Below are positions 17,438 to 26,289 of a DNA stretch of 33,410 bases, piece by piece. Location: positions 1-33,410 of the forward strand of contig NZ_NRHC01000088.1 in assembly GCF_003585885.1 (NCBI RefSeq), read 5' to 3'. The notes below the pieces were generated by a model. The model ran no database searches and was not told the origin of the DNA. It worked only from the letters and a program-made list of their open reading frames with translations. Positions within the stretch are counted from its first letter, which is position 1, and each line of letters starts with the position of its first letter. The DNA comes from Psittacicella hinzii (GTDB taxonomy: Bacteria; Pseudomonadota; Gammaproteobacteria; Enterobacterales; Psittacicellaceae). A program made the position numbers and the translations under genes.

Positions 17438-20400
17438 TTAATCTTTATCTAAATGAATAATCAGATCACTAAGTTCATTAAGGAGTTTATGACTTGGCAT
17501 TTGCGCGTAAACTCCGTGCTTAACTAGCTCTTGCTCTTGGTTAATACTTGGACTGTACATATTGCCACGAATAAAGAGATACATACCAATAAACTTAATT
17601 TGTTTGAGAGCTTGAGGTTGGTTAGCAAAGAGGTTTTGGCGACAATAACTATAAACAGCTGCAAGGTAAAGATACATTTGTAAAATGTAGCCAGTGTCTT
17701 GCATGGTTTTTTCTAGAGCCTGCGGTAAATAGTCATTTGGATGACTGCCAAGCATATTAGTTTTATAGTCAATAATAAAAAATTCTTGCTCACTAATTAA
17801 AATTAAGTCCACTAGACCTTTAAATTGATCGAGTTTAATTTGTTCAAGGCTAGCATTGTCCTTTAATTTAATTACTTTGTGTTTAGCAAGGATATCAACA
17901 AAGCGCGGAATTAGTTGCGTAAATTTCTCATTATTGATTTTATTAAAGTAAAACTCCCACTCAGTAGTAGCTTCAATAGTTTCAACCTTGTTAGCTAGGT
18001 TTAAACGTAAAATATTAGCATCTTGCTTGGAGCTTTTTAGAGCTAGTTCGAGAGAATTAGTGTTACGTAGAGTATCAAGATCAAGCAGAGGGTAATCCAT
18101 TGAAGTACGGATTAACTGCTTAACTAAATTACTTTGTCCATTAAAGAAGTCATTAATTTGCTGACTAAGAGGATTAGGGTTAGTTTTTACTTGATTAAAG
18201 TAGTTCTCATAAAACTCATGCACGAGAATACCAAACTCATTACCTCGCGGTAAGTAACGCATCGCCAAAGCAAACTCTTCTGGGTTAGTAGCATACTCTA
18301 AGCCCGCAAAGCTATTACTTTCCTCAGCACTGTACCAAGGAGTTTCAAGCAGTTGCTCTTCGTCGGCGTCACTAAGTTCACGTTGACCATTTTTATTTTT
18401 TAATAAATTAACTTGATCACTTAAAGTAACAGAAGCATCGCTATCTTCTTCCTCAATAACTAGTTCTTCTTGTGCTAGTTGTTGGACAAAGCTGTCTTTA
18501 ACCTGGGTAAAACTTAAGCGTTGGTTAAACGGTAAGTTTTTACGGAGGTCTTGATTAGTTTTTACAGGTAAGAGGAAATTGTTATGGTTAGAGACTGCAA
18601 TTTCTTCTGCGGTTAAACTTTGACCGAGGAGTTCAAGTTGTTTCACTTTTAAAGTTTGCTCTTTACTTTGGCTGGTATGAGTATTAACTTGTTGGTTTGT
18701 GTTTGCCTCTAACTGATGAGCTTGTTGTTGAATTTGCGCAACAAAGTTAGTCAGTGAAGAAGCATAGGCAGGATGGACGCCAACAAAGTAATACTCTTTG
18801 TCTCCAAGAGTAGCAGGTACAGCTTTAATCTCTGGTAGAGCATAGCTTTGGTAAAAGCTATTACTCGGGTGATACACTTGTTCATAAGCTGCCAGTACAT
18901 AACCCGGTAGAAGTTCAAAGAACTTAGTACGAGGAATTTGTTCTAAATCGTACAAGTACTTTTCTTGTTGATAAAAAGATAGAAGTTTATGGACTTCTAC
19001 TTGATTACTTTGGAGAGCAAACTCTTGATAAGCTTGAGCGTTATAACTCGCAAATTGTTTTTGCTCATCAAAGTTACTTGGATTATCCAAAGGATTAGTA
19101 GTTAGATGTTTCTCGATATACTCTTTTGGTAAAGGAAAATCTATCGAGCCACGGTTAAAGAAGTAAAAGGTTGCAGCCTTAGCACGAGTAGCACCTACAT
19201 AGAGAGTACGAGCTTCATCACTAGCAGAGATATCTTGGTAAAAACGATGATCTATAGCATTACTAAAGTCATAGAAGTCTTTAAATCCTGGTAAAACATT
19301 GTTTAGGTTCCAGTCTCTTACTTCGTTTTCTACTCTATTGCTATTAGCAAAATTAAAAGTTTGCGCAGCTATAACAATTTTAAACTCTAGACCTTTGGAG
19401 CTATGAATAGTCATCATAGTCACGCTTTCTTTGTTTTTCTCACTATCTCCTTGGTGAAGAGTAAAGTTTTTGTTACTTTTAGTCAGGTAAACTTTAGCGC
19501 TATCGTAAAAATTCTTGATAAACTGCGGGTTGTTTAGTTGTAATAAAACTCTTTCTTTGTTTTTCACATCATCAAGTGATTCAAAGAGAAGATTGTAAAC
19601 TTGCCAAACGTTTTCAATAAAGTCTTGAGGTACTCTAATGCCTGAAAAAATTAGGTTCTCTTGGATTAGTTTGTCAATGGCAGCTAGTAAACCACGAGTT
19701 TGCCAAATATCTTGCCAACGTACTAGTTTTTCTCTAACTTCTTGATAAGCATGCGCTTGGTTTAAAGCATTGTGAATTTGGTTAAAAGTTAAGCCAGATA
19801 AACTTGAGTAGATAAATTTTCTTACTAAAGTTTGATTATCAGGTTCCACAATTGCGCGTAAAGCTAAGGTAATGTCTTCAAGAATTGTACTGTTTTGATC
19901 AATATTGTCACGATTAAAATCGCAGTCAATATTGTATTCTCTTTTGAGAATAAGAGCTACTCGCTCGAGATCATTGTTATTACGGGATAAAAAGCAAATA
20001 TCTTTAGCAGATACTGGTTGCTTAGTATTATCTTTACCTTGGAGATAAAGTTGTCCATTTTTCCCCATAGTAACTAGATGAGCGATAAAGTTAGCAATTC
20101 CCTCAAAAAAGTCATTGGTAGCATTAGCACCTTTTACTCCGTCTTCAGGCATACTACCTATTAGGTTAAAAGGACTAAGGATCTCTTCGTTACCATTGGC
20201 ATCTGCAAAGATCAAAGTTGAGTTTTTGGGATTACCTGCAGTTACCAGTTGATACTTGATTTGCGGTAAATTAAAAAAGCGATTGTTAGCGGTAAATAAG
20301 TAGTTACAAGCTTCAACAAATGGCTGACTTGAACGGAAGTTACGACTTAGAACTGGAGCTTTAACAGCTTTATCTTGCGCTTCAAAGTAGTTAAAGATAT

Positions 20401-21670
20401 CCGCTCCCCTAAAAGCATAAATTGCTTGCTTAGGGTCACCAATCATAATTAGACCACGATTTTGTTTACTGCCGATTTCTTCATTGATATCATCAATGAA
20501 AAATCTTTTAACAATTTCAAACTGTACCGGAGAAGTATCTTGGAACTCATCTATAAAGATAAACTTAAATTTTTCACGGATAATTGCAATACTTGCTGGA
20601 TTAATATTTTGTAACAGCAAGAAAGCTTTACCGGTTAAATCTAATTCTTTATTAGTAAAACTATGATTGAGATAACGTTTTAATACCTTATGGGTAAAGA
20701 AAATACGTAAGGTATTAAAGGCTTTTACGTGCTTTGATTCTTGCTCTAGTTGTAGTTGTAGGTAAAGATCATAAAGAGTAGTTTTATCATCTAAACCATA
20801 TTGCTGATAGAGTTTAGCTACATCGTCTGGAGAGATATTTTTATAAACTGTTCCGGTAATAAATTGTAGGAGTGAGTTTTTGGCAGGCATGAAGGCAAAG
20901 CCTTCTTCCCTGCCTCCAAAAGAGCTACTAGAAAAGTAGTTCTCACTTGGAGTTAATTCTTTAGATGAAGCAAAACCCCAATCATGGTTACAAAGCTTAT
21001 TAAAGATATCAATCCCAGAATGCCCTAAACGGTCAACTAGGGCAACTTGTTCACGAATGGTTTGACTTAAACTTAATTGAAATAGGTCAATACGACGATC
21101 GTTCTCTTTTGGGTTAATGTCTTCAACTGGTAGACTTTTTAAAGTTGCAGGATCAAGTTCATGATCGACATCAAGGACAGCGTCACCGATAAATTTATCA
21201 AGGGTTTTAATGGAAAAGTCATTAGTAAAGATCTCTTGGTCAAGAATCTTGTAAGACTCTTCGAGGCGGTCTTCTTGACAAATTTGGCTTAAGCATTTGA
21301 GAGTGAAATCATCAACTTTTTCTTGCGTAAGAAAGTGTTGTAAAGCTTCAAGATTAGTTAGGTTATCTTTACTTTTAGTTTGTTTGAGGGCAAAAAGGTA
21401 CTGACGTAGTTCGTGCATACGACTAGTTACCCTTTCTTGCATTTCATCAACCGAGTTGTTGGTAAAGGTAACTAAAAGGATCTCTTTAGCTTTATAGCTA
21501 CGGTCTAAGATTTGCGGAGTAATCTCTCCATTTTCTTCGAGTTCACCTCCAAGGTTGAGGAGAAGACGAATAAACATATTAACAATTGAGTAAGTTTTAC
21601 CGGTACCGGCACTAGCCTCAATAATACTGTTTTGATTTAGTTTAAAGTTAAAAGAATCAAACTCTTGCAT
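17438..21670 (-). CDS. recB: RecBCD helicase-nuclease subunit RecB
   Basis: Superfamily 1A helicase with a C-terminal nuclease, the motor and cutting subunit of RecBCD in double-strand break repair. The 1410-residue protein is longer than E. coli RecB (1180). Helicase motifs: Walker A IIEASAGTGKTYSI near residue 20, LLVTFTNNSVDEMQERV (Ia), FIFIDEFQDTSPVQFEIV (II), MIGDPKQAIYAFRGADIF (III), SRNFRSSQPFVEAC (IV), MTIHSSKGLEFKIVIAA (V), LYVGATRAKA (VI). The nuclease is at about 1281-1330: GLVDLILISEQEFFIIDYKT has the two Asp and the Lys that cut DNA, and TGYILQMYLYLAA gives the Gln-Tyr motif. Extra length lies mainly between about 880 and 1150, including acidic EEEDSDASV. A GC-rich palindrome occupies residues 253-263. 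recC and recD are not in this window. It is followed almost without gap by lolC. Confidence 0.95.
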   Translation of the reverse strand: MQEFDSFNFKLNQNSIIEASAGTGKTYSIVNMFIRLLLNLGGELEENGEITPQILDRSYKAKEILLVTFTNNSVDEMQERVTSRMHELRQYLFALKQTKSKDNLTNLEALQHFLTQEKVDDFTLKCLSQICQEDRLEESYKILDQEIFTNDFSIKTLDKFIGDAVLDVDHELDPATLKSLPVEDINPKENDRRIDLFQLSLSQTIREQVALVDRLGHSGIDIFNKLCNHDWGFASSKELTPSENYFSSSSFGGREEGFAFMPAKNSLLQFITGTVYKNISPDDVAKLYQQYGLDDKTTLYDLYLQLQLEQESKHVKAFNTLRIFFTHKVLKRYLNHSFTNKELDLTGKAFLLLQNINPASIAIIREKFKFIFIDEFQDTSPVQFEIVKRFFIDDINEEIGSKQNRGLIMIGDPKQAIYAFRGADIFNYFEAQDKAVKAPVLSRNFRSSQPFVEACNYLFTANNRFFNLPQIKYQLVTAGNPKNSTLIFADANGNEEILSPFNLIGSMPEDGVKGANATNDFFEGIANFIAHLVTMGKNGQLYLQGKDNTKQPVSAKDICFLSRNNNDLERVALILKREYNIDCDFNRDNIDQNSTILEDITLALRAIVEPDNQTLVRKFIYSSLSGLTFNQIHNALNQAHAYQEVREKLVRWQDIWQTRGLLAAIDKLIQENLIFSGIRVPQDFIENVWQVYNLLFESLDDVKNKERVLLQLNNPQFIKNFYDSAKVYLTKSNKNFTLHQGDSEKNKESVTMMTIHSSKGLEFKIVIAAQTFNFANSNRVENEVRDWNLNNVLPGFKDFYDFSNAIDHRFYQDISASDEARTLYVGATRAKAATFYFFNRGSIDFPLPKEYIEKHLTTNPLDNPSNFDEQKQFASYNAQAYQEFALQSNQVEVHKLLSFYQQEKYLYDLEQIPRTKFFELLPGYVLAAYEQVYHPSNSFYQSYALPEIKAVPATLGDKEYYFVGVHPAYASSLTNFVAQIQQQAHQLEANTNQQVNTHTSQSKEQTLKVKQLELLGQSLTAEEIAVSNHNNFLLPVKTNQDLRKNLPFNQRLSFTQVKDSFVQQLAQEELVIEEEDSDASVTLSDQVNLLKNKNGQRELSDADEEQLLETPWYSAEESNSFAGLEYATNPEEFALAMRYLPRGNEFGILVHEFYENYFNQVKTNPNPLSQQINDFFNGQSNLVKQLIRTSMDYPLLDLDTLRNTNSLELALKSSKQDANILRLNLANKVETIEATTEWEFYFNKINNEKFTQLIPRFVDILAKHKVIKLKDNASLEQIKLDQFKGLVDLILISEQEFFIIDYKTNMLGSHPNDYLPQALEKTMQDTGYILQMYLYLAAVYSYCRQNLFANQPQALKQIKFIGMYLFIRGNMYSPSINQEQELVKHGVYAQMPSHKLLNELSDLIIHLDKD
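20882..20914 (-). repeat. GC-rich palindromic segment inside recB, exactly 11 codons
   Basis: GGCAGG, three bases, GAAGGC, AAA, GCCTTC, three bases, CCTGCC: two nested 6 bp stems with a symmetric internal loop. It is 33 bases, begins and ends on codon boundaries (GREEGFAFMPA, residues 253-263), and is much richer in G and C than the surrounding gene. It lies in a weakly conserved part of RecB, between ENYFSSSSFG and KNSLLQF. Confidence 0.75.
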
Positions 21671-21714
21671 AAATTCGGTTTTAACAGGGAAGTCAAGGTT
21701 TTAATCTAGCTTCT

Positions 21715-21720
21715 ATTATA
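21715..21720 (-). promoter_or_regulatory. Possible -10 element for recB-lolCDE
   Basis: Minus-strand TATAAT 44 bases before the recB ATG and immediately after the rmuC terminator stem. No convincing -35, since that region falls inside the terminator hairpin. Offered because the terminator implies recB needs its own start site. Confidence 0.35.
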
Positions 21721-21756
21721 AACTAAAACTCCCCTAAACCTAGGGGAGTTTAGTTT
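21721..21756 (-). terminator. Intrinsic terminator after rmuC
   Basis: Minus-strand AACTAAACTCCCCTA pairs with TAGGGGAGTTTTAGTT (one bulged base) over a GGTT loop. It begins in the rmuC stop region and ends just before the recB leader. The 3' side is T-rich but interrupted, so readthrough into recB is possible. Confidence 0.75.
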
Positions 21757-23923
21757 ATTTAATTTCTTCAAATAGTTGATCATACTCGGCAAAAAAGTTA
21801 TCTTTTTTATGAGTGTGTTGCGCTTGCGAAGAGGTCATATTGTGCATAACCTCATGCACTACTTGATCAATGGAATTTTCTTCAGCGTCTTTTTCCGCTT
21901 GGTACAAGTTATCAATTTGCTCAAGTTGACGCTCAAGTTCATCTAGATGAAGGGTATCACTTGTTTTTGAAGTTAGAGCCTCTAAATCGGTGAGCGCATC
22001 AAGGGCAGAAGTTTGGGCATTTTCTTCGCTTTCTTCATTTGCTTCAGTTGTTGCTTCACTTTCTGCAAACTCTAGATTATCTTCAGCTTCAGCAAAATCA
22101 TCTTGTTCAGCATAATCTTCTTGCTCATCAAGCTCTTGGTTAGCAGTTTTTGTTTTAAGATCAGCAAGCTCTTGAGGTGCAAGATTATTTTGCTCAAGGT
22201 TTGAAGCTTTTTCTTTTGCCTCTTGCTCTTGTTCTAGCTGTTTCTCTTGCTCTAGTTTTTTCTCTTGCTCTTGATACTTAGAATTGAGTTGTGAGATTTT
22301 CTCTAGAGATTGATCTTTACTAGTTGTTGCTTGGGTAAGAACTTGATCTAGTTGACTAAGTTTGAAGTTATCGCTATTAGCAAAACTTTCTTGGACTTTA
22401 TCTTCGGTAGTTTCCAGTTTTTCTAGTTGCTCTAGAGCTTTTGAGGCACTAGTTGTAAAACGGGTCATACGTTTAATTAAGCCTTGATTGCTTGAAAGTT
22501 GCTTATTGAGATCAGAATAAGCTTTAATTGTTTGTCCAAAACGTGTACCTAACTCAATTGACTTAGCAGCTACGGTTTCAACTGATTGGAAGAGTTTTTC
22601 GGTACTTAAGGCTAAGTCGCGGAAGTTACTTTGGAACTCGTGGTTTTTCCATAAATTGTCAATTAAGTAAAGTAATGGAATTAAGGTAGCATTAGAAACG
22701 ATTACAATATTATGCTTTTGTGCTTCTAGATAAATATCAGACTTCTCTTTTGCCAGATAAGCAAGCACATTATCTATAGGTACATACATGAGTACATATG
22801 GATAGCTGTTTAAACCAACTAGTTTTTGGTACTGTTTTCCAGCTAAGTCACGAATGTGATCTTGAATATTTTTAACTAGTTCTTTGGTTGCGAGTGCTTC
22901 GCTTTCTTTGTCAGTAGCTTCGATAATTTTTAGGTAAGCGTTAAGAGTTACCTTACTATCAACAATTACATGACGGCGGTTTGGTAAATTGAGGACGCAG
23001 TCAGGTTGGTATTTTTTACCATTAGTACTCTCTGCACTTACTTGCAGATTAAAGTGGATACCTTTGATTAAGCCTACGCTTTCAAGGAGGACTTCAAGTT
23101 GGGCTTCGCCCCAGTTACCTAGTACTTTTTTATTTGAGCCACGTAAAGCTTGCGTTAAGCTATCTGTTTGCAGACTAAATTTAGTAAATTGTTTATCAAA
23201 GGAATTGATTTTTTCGAGAAGCTCACCGTCACTTTTGAGGTTCTTTTCCAGCACTTCAACAGCTTGTTTGTTTAAGCTTTCCATTTTATCAACAAGAGGT
23301 TTGGTAATGTTTTTAAAATTACCTTCGCTATCTTGGCTTAACTTGTTGGTCGCTTGTTGAATGAGTTGAGCAGTTTGGTTTTGTACTTCTTCTTTAATAA
23401 GTTTTAGTGAGCTTTCAGTTTGCTCTTTAAAGTTTTTCGCTTGCTGGTTTTGGTTGTCAGCTAAGCGTTTGATTTCAGCTTCGTGTTGCTGTTTTAGTTG
23501 GACTAAATCACTTTGGAATTGAGCTTTTTGCTCTTGGAATTGTTGAGTTTTTTCGTTTAACTCACGTTGTAAGTTATCACGATTAATAAAAGCAATTTCT
23601 TTATCTTGTAAAGCACGGTGATATTGCTCTGTTTGGTTTTCTAATTTATTGACTGTTTGTTGATGCGTGCTTTTTAAGTTTTCAAACTCTTGTTCTTGTT
23701 GCTTAAGGATAAATTCTAAACGACTATTTGCTTGGTTTAAGGCATTCTCTTTTTCACTTTGCTCTTCAACCAGACTCGTAAGTTGAAAAACTTTTATGTC
23801 TAAATGCCCATTCTCCTCTTGTAGTTGTTTAATTTTTTCATTACTCGCTACAATCTTGCTACGCAAGAAGAGGAGAATCAATAAAAATATGACAATAGTG
23901 AGAACTAGAATGTAGATGTTCAT
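21755..23923 (-). CDS. rmuC: DNA recombination protein RmuC with long acidic tail
   Basis: Membrane-anchored RmuC-family protein with a predicted PD-(D/E)XK nuclease fold, linked in E. coli to limiting inversions at short repeats. I chose the ATG at 23923 (722 residues): GGAG lies five bases upstream and the protein then starts directly with its anchor, MNIYILVLTIVIFLLILLFL. An in-frame ATG at 23980 would add 19 residues but lacks a ribosome binding site. A coiled coil covers about residues 25-260. The RmuC domain follows at about 270-480 (VLGNWGEAQLEVLLESVGLI, KYQPDCVLNLPNRRHVIVDS with catalytic-type Asp and Asp-Ser-Lys, NSYPYVLMYVPIDNVLAYL). After about 500 comes a 220-residue Glu/Gln-rich tail absent from the E. 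coli protein (475 residues). It is terminated before recB, so probably a separate transcript. Confidence 0.9.
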   Translation of the reverse strand: MNIYILVLTIVIFLLILLFLRSKIVASNEKIKQLQEENGHLDIKVFQLTSLVEEQSEKENALNQANSRLEFILKQQEQEFENLKSTHQQTVNKLENQTEQYHRALQDKEIAFINRDNLQRELNEKTQQFQEQKAQFQSDLVQLKQQHEAEIKRLADNQNQQAKNFKEQTESSLKLIKEEVQNQTAQLIQQATNKLSQDSEGNFKNITKPLVDKMESLNKQAVEVLEKNLKSDGELLEKINSFDKQFTKFSLQTDSLTQALRGSNKKVLGNWGEAQLEVLLESVGLIKGIHFNLQVSAESTNGKKYQPDCVLNLPNRRHVIVDSKVTLNAYLKIIEATDKESEALATKELVKNIQDHIRDLAGKQYQKLVGLNSYPYVLMYVPIDNVLAYLAKEKSDIYLEAQKHNIVIVSNATLIPLLYLIDNLWKNHEFQSNFRDLALSTEKLFQSVETVAAKSIELGTRFGQTIKAYSDLNKQLSSNQGLIKRMTRFTTSASKALEQLEKLETTEDKVQESFANSDNFKLSQLDQVLTQATTSKDQSLEKISQLNSKYQEQEKKLEQEKQLEQEQEAKEKASNLEQNNLAPQELADLKTKTANQELDEQEDYAEQDDFAEAEDNLEFAESEATTEANEESEENAQTSALDALTDLEALTSKTSDTLHLDELERQLEQIDNLYQAEKDAEENSIDQVVHEVMHNMTSSQAQHTHKKDNFFAEYDQLFEEIK

Positions 23924-24003
23924 GTGTGCTCCAAATAAAAATTTACTTAGGGGGAGTTTGTTGTTTGTAAATAAAGACATCTATTTGCAAAATAGAGCTA
24001 ATT

Positions 24004-24009
24004 ATTATA
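24004..24009 (-). promoter_or_regulatory. -10 element for rmuC
   Basis: Minus-strand TATAAT, 80 bases before the preferred rmuC ATG. A weak TTACCT lies 18 bases upstream. Confidence 0.45.
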
Positions 24010-24053
24010 CTACTTTGCTATGTAGCTAGGTAAGATTTTACGAGAAAAAAAGG

Positions 24054-24059
24054 TATAAT
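24054..24059 (+). promoter_or_regulatory. -10 element for hslR
   Basis: Consensus TATAAT within AAGGTATAATA, about 60 bases before the hslR ATG. The same GGTATAAT context precedes the gene at 9482. No clear -35 is seen. Confidence 0.5.
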
Positions 24060-24118
24060 ATACAAATCTCTAAGAAGAAATTACTTAAAGCTTGTAGAGA
24101 AAAAATTGGAGTATTTTA

Positions 24119-24529
24119 ATGACAGAAAATGAATTAACTGTACGTTTAGATAAGTGGCTACATGCTGCTCGTTTTTATAAAACTCGCTCTTTAGCAACCC
24201 AAATGGTTGAAGGTGGTAAAGTTACTTACAATGGACAAAGAGCTAAACCATCGCGTCTGGTTGAAGTGGGTGCTGAGATTACTTTACAAAAAGGTAATGA
24301 GAAGATTACCGTAGTTGTGCAAGAGTTAAGTAATCGTCGTACAGCTTATAAAGTTGCGAAAAACTACTATGAAGAAACAGAAGCTAGTGTTGCTGCTCGT
24401 GAGCAGCTAGCAGAGCAAAGACGTTTAGAAAAAATGTCTTATACTCCATCACACCGCCCTAATAAGAAAGAGCGTCGTACTTTACAAAAATTCAAGATTG
24501 ATCGCTCGTCACTGGATAATTATGACTAG
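24119..24529 (+). CDS. hslR: Ribosome-associated heat shock protein Hsp15 (S4 domain)
   Basis: Hsp15 binds the large ribosomal subunit when it carries a peptidyl-tRNA after premature dissociation and helps recycle it. The 136-residue protein (E. coli 133) has the S4 RNA-binding fold at about residues 7-70: VRLDKWLHAARFYKTRSLAT, then GGKVTYNGQRAKPSRLVEVG. A basic C-terminal helix follows (HRPNKKERRTLQKFK). The start is supported by GGAG seven bases before the ATG. hslO follows in the same direction, as in E. coli, but with a 372-base gap and its own promoter. The stop codon lies in the first unit of a 7 bp tandem repeat. Confidence 0.95.
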   Translation: MTENELTVRLDKWLHAARFYKTRSLATQMVEGGKVTYNGQRAKPSRLVEVGAEITLQKGNEKITVVVQELSNRRTAYKVAKNYYEETEASVAAREQLAEQRRLEKMSYTPSHRPNKKERRTLQKFKIDRSSLDNYD

Positions 24530-24555
24530 GATCTAGGATCTAGGATCTAGGATCT
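24526..24555. repeat. 7 bp tandem repeat CTAGGAT x4 spanning the hslR stop codon
   Basis: Four exact CTAGGAT units (24526, 24533, 24540, 24547) plus CT. The TAG stop of hslR is in the first unit. A gain or loss of whole units would leave this stop intact. Confidence 0.95.
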
Positions 24556-24838
24556 TTCCTTGCCTATTTTTGAATTCTCGTTTCTTTGAACTGCTTTTTC
24601 TTTGAATTGTCTACTCCTTGAGCTAAATTTTACTGCAAGGATATTATGTACTAGGAGGAGGTGGGGCAAAGAAGTTTAGTTTAAGGAAGTCTTGGAGCAA
24701 GGAAATCTTGGGAGACAGCTCTGGGCAAGAAAATCTTGTAGCTCGGTGGGGCGAGGGCAAATTAAGTTGTACTTGCTAGCTGTGTTGCTCTTTAATATCT
24801 GTAAATACCGTATAAAATTTTACATTTAGACGTAAATA
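24556..24838. other. hslR-hslO gap, no gene seen
   Basis: Contains repeated TTTCTTTGAA motifs near 24570-24620, then a G-rich purine stretch (about 24650-24760). In that stretch GCAAGGAAATCTTG and GCAAGAAAATCTTG form a direct repeat of near-palindromes. AGGAGGAGG near 24653 looks like a ribosome binding site but no frame follows it. No terminator for hslR could be found. Confidence 0.5.
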
Positions 24839-24866
24839 TTGAAAGAATGTAAAAAGGTGCTATAAT
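24839..24866 (+). promoter_or_regulatory. Sigma70-type promoter for hslO
   Basis: TTGAAA, 16 bases, TATAAT, about 35 bases before the hslO ATG. It does not match the heat-shock sigma32 pattern. The ribosome binding site AAGAGGAAA follows at 24892-24900. Confidence 0.8.
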
Positions 24867-24901
24867 AGTAGTGCAAAAAAATTAAAAATTTAAGAGGAAA
24901 T

Positions 24902-25846
24902 ATGACAAACAACAAATTTGCGGTTTCTGCAGAACAAGTTAAATTGGGACTAGCTGACCGTGATTCTGTATATCGTTTCTTATTTGACGTAAAACCAGCG
25001 CAAGGTTTATGGTTAAACGTTAATAAAACTTTAAAAGATTCTTTAGAACACCAAAATGAATATCCTTTAGCAATTAAAAAATTACTAGGGGAATTACTAC
25101 TAGTTGGTTCTGTTCTAAAACACTATTTAAAAACTGACGGTAACTTCTCTTTAGCAATTCAGTCTGAAAATACCCCTGTAAGAGCTTTATCTGTTGGTTT
25201 AAAAGGTGACACGGCTCGTGTAGTAGCTTATTTTGATGAAGAAGCTCAATTTGATACTAATGCTAAATTAGAAGACTTAATTAATCCAAATGCGAATTTA
25301 ATTATGTCAGTTTACTTTGATGATCGTCAGGTAAAACCTTATCAAAGTATTATTCAAGTAAACTTAAATTCAATTCAAGATTCTATTCTTGACTACTACC
25401 GTCAATCAGTACAAATTCCTGCTTTCTTACGTTTAGCTTCAGAAGTTGATCAAGATGGTAATGTAAATACCTCTGGTTTATTCATGCAGTTTATTCCAGA
25501 TGAGTCTGGTACGCTAGAAGATTTCAATGGTCTAGTAACTTTAGCTATGACTACTACTGATGATGAGTTATTAAAACTATCTGCAACTAATCTACTTTAT
25601 CGTCTATTTAACCAAGAAGAAGTTAAAGTTGAAAAAGAAAAAGAATTATCTTTCTTATGTACTTGTTCAAGTGAGAAGTACTTTAAAGCAATTGCTTCTT
25701 TAGGTCGTGAAGAATTAGCTGATCATGAAGATCCTAATCTAGAAGCTGTATGTAACTGCTGTGGTAAAAAATACCAATTTGCTGTACAAGATATTCTAGA
25801 TTTTATTACAGAGCAAGAAGCAAAAGCTGAACAAGCAACTGCATAA
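24902..25846 (+). CDS. hslO: Redox-regulated chaperone Hsp33
   Basis: Cytoplasmic holdase that becomes active when oxidants release zinc from its four cysteines. The 314-residue protein (E. coli 292) has the Hsp33 N-terminal core (VYRFLFDVKPAQGLWLNVNK; ELLLVGSVLKHYLKTDGNFS; SENTPVRALSVGL). The C-terminal redox switch has Cys253 and Cys255 in FLCTCSSEKYF and Cys284, 286, 287 in CNCCGKKYQF. The usual pattern is C-x-C ... C-x-x-C, which Cys284 and Cys287 satisfy; Cys286 is an extra cysteine inside the motif. The start has a strong ribosome binding site and promoter directly upstream. The gene ends before a clear terminator. Confidence 0.95.
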   Translation: MTNNKFAVSAEQVKLGLADRDSVYRFLFDVKPAQGLWLNVNKTLKDSLEHQNEYPLAIKKLLGELLLVGSVLKHYLKTDGNFSLAIQSENTPVRALSVGLKGDTARVVAYFDEEAQFDTNAKLEDLINPNANLIMSVYFDDRQVKPYQSIIQVNLNSIQDSILDYYRQSVQIPAFLRLASEVDQDGNVNTSGLFMQFIPDESGTLEDFNGLVTLAMTTTDDELLKLSATNLLYRLFNQEEVKVEKEKELSFLCTCSSEKYFKAIASLGREELADHEDPNLEAVCNCCGKKYQFAVQDILDFITEQEAKAEQATA

Positions 25847-25874
25847 AATTAATTGTAGCTTGTAAAGTTTACCT

Positions 25875-25910
25875 AGAGCCTAAGATTTTATCTTGGGCTC
25901 TTACTTATTT
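25875..25910 (+). terminator. Intrinsic terminator after hslO
   Basis: AGAGCCTAAGAT pairs with ATCTTGGGCTCT (12 bp with one G-U) over a TTT loop, followed by TACTTATTTT. It starts 28 bases after the hslO stop. Confidence 0.85.
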
Positions 25911-26229
25911 TAAGCAGTTTGAGATTTTTTAAGCAGTTTGAGCTTGGATTTTTCTTTAGGTTTTTCTTTGCATTTCTATTTAAATTTCTCTTATATTTTC
26001 TTAAGTATTTAAATTAATTTAAGCTGTAAAAATTTTTGAAAAATTTGTGAAGAGAATGAGAATGAAATTAATCTTTATTCTATGATATTGAAAATAAGAG
26101 CAAAAAAAGCATTTAAATGCAACTAGGAATTATTATATAATTAATTTAAGGTTAGTAAAAAAATTAATAATTTTACTAGGCTTTTATTTCTTGTTACCCT
26201 AGTAGTATCTGCTACAATTTTGCAAAACC
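25911..26229. other. AT-rich gap before the gltS promoter
   Basis: No gene is supportable. TAAGCAGTTTGAG occurs at 25911 and 25930 (19 bp period). The rest is A/T runs and short inverted motifs. Confidence 0.5.
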
Positions 26230-26258
26230 TTGATAATTACGTATCTTTAGTATATAAT
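26230..26258 (+). promoter_or_regulatory. Sigma70-type promoter for gltS
   Basis: TTGATA, 17 bases, TATAAT. It implies a leader RNA of about 370 bases before gltS. Confidence 0.75.
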
Positions 26259-26289
26259 AGCAAGGTATTATAATTTATAGTTCAATACT

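Noticed and set aside
23924..23980. Longer rmuC start at 23980
   Set aside because: No ribosome binding site there, whereas the internal ATG at 23923 has GGAG at proper spacing and begins directly with the membrane anchor.
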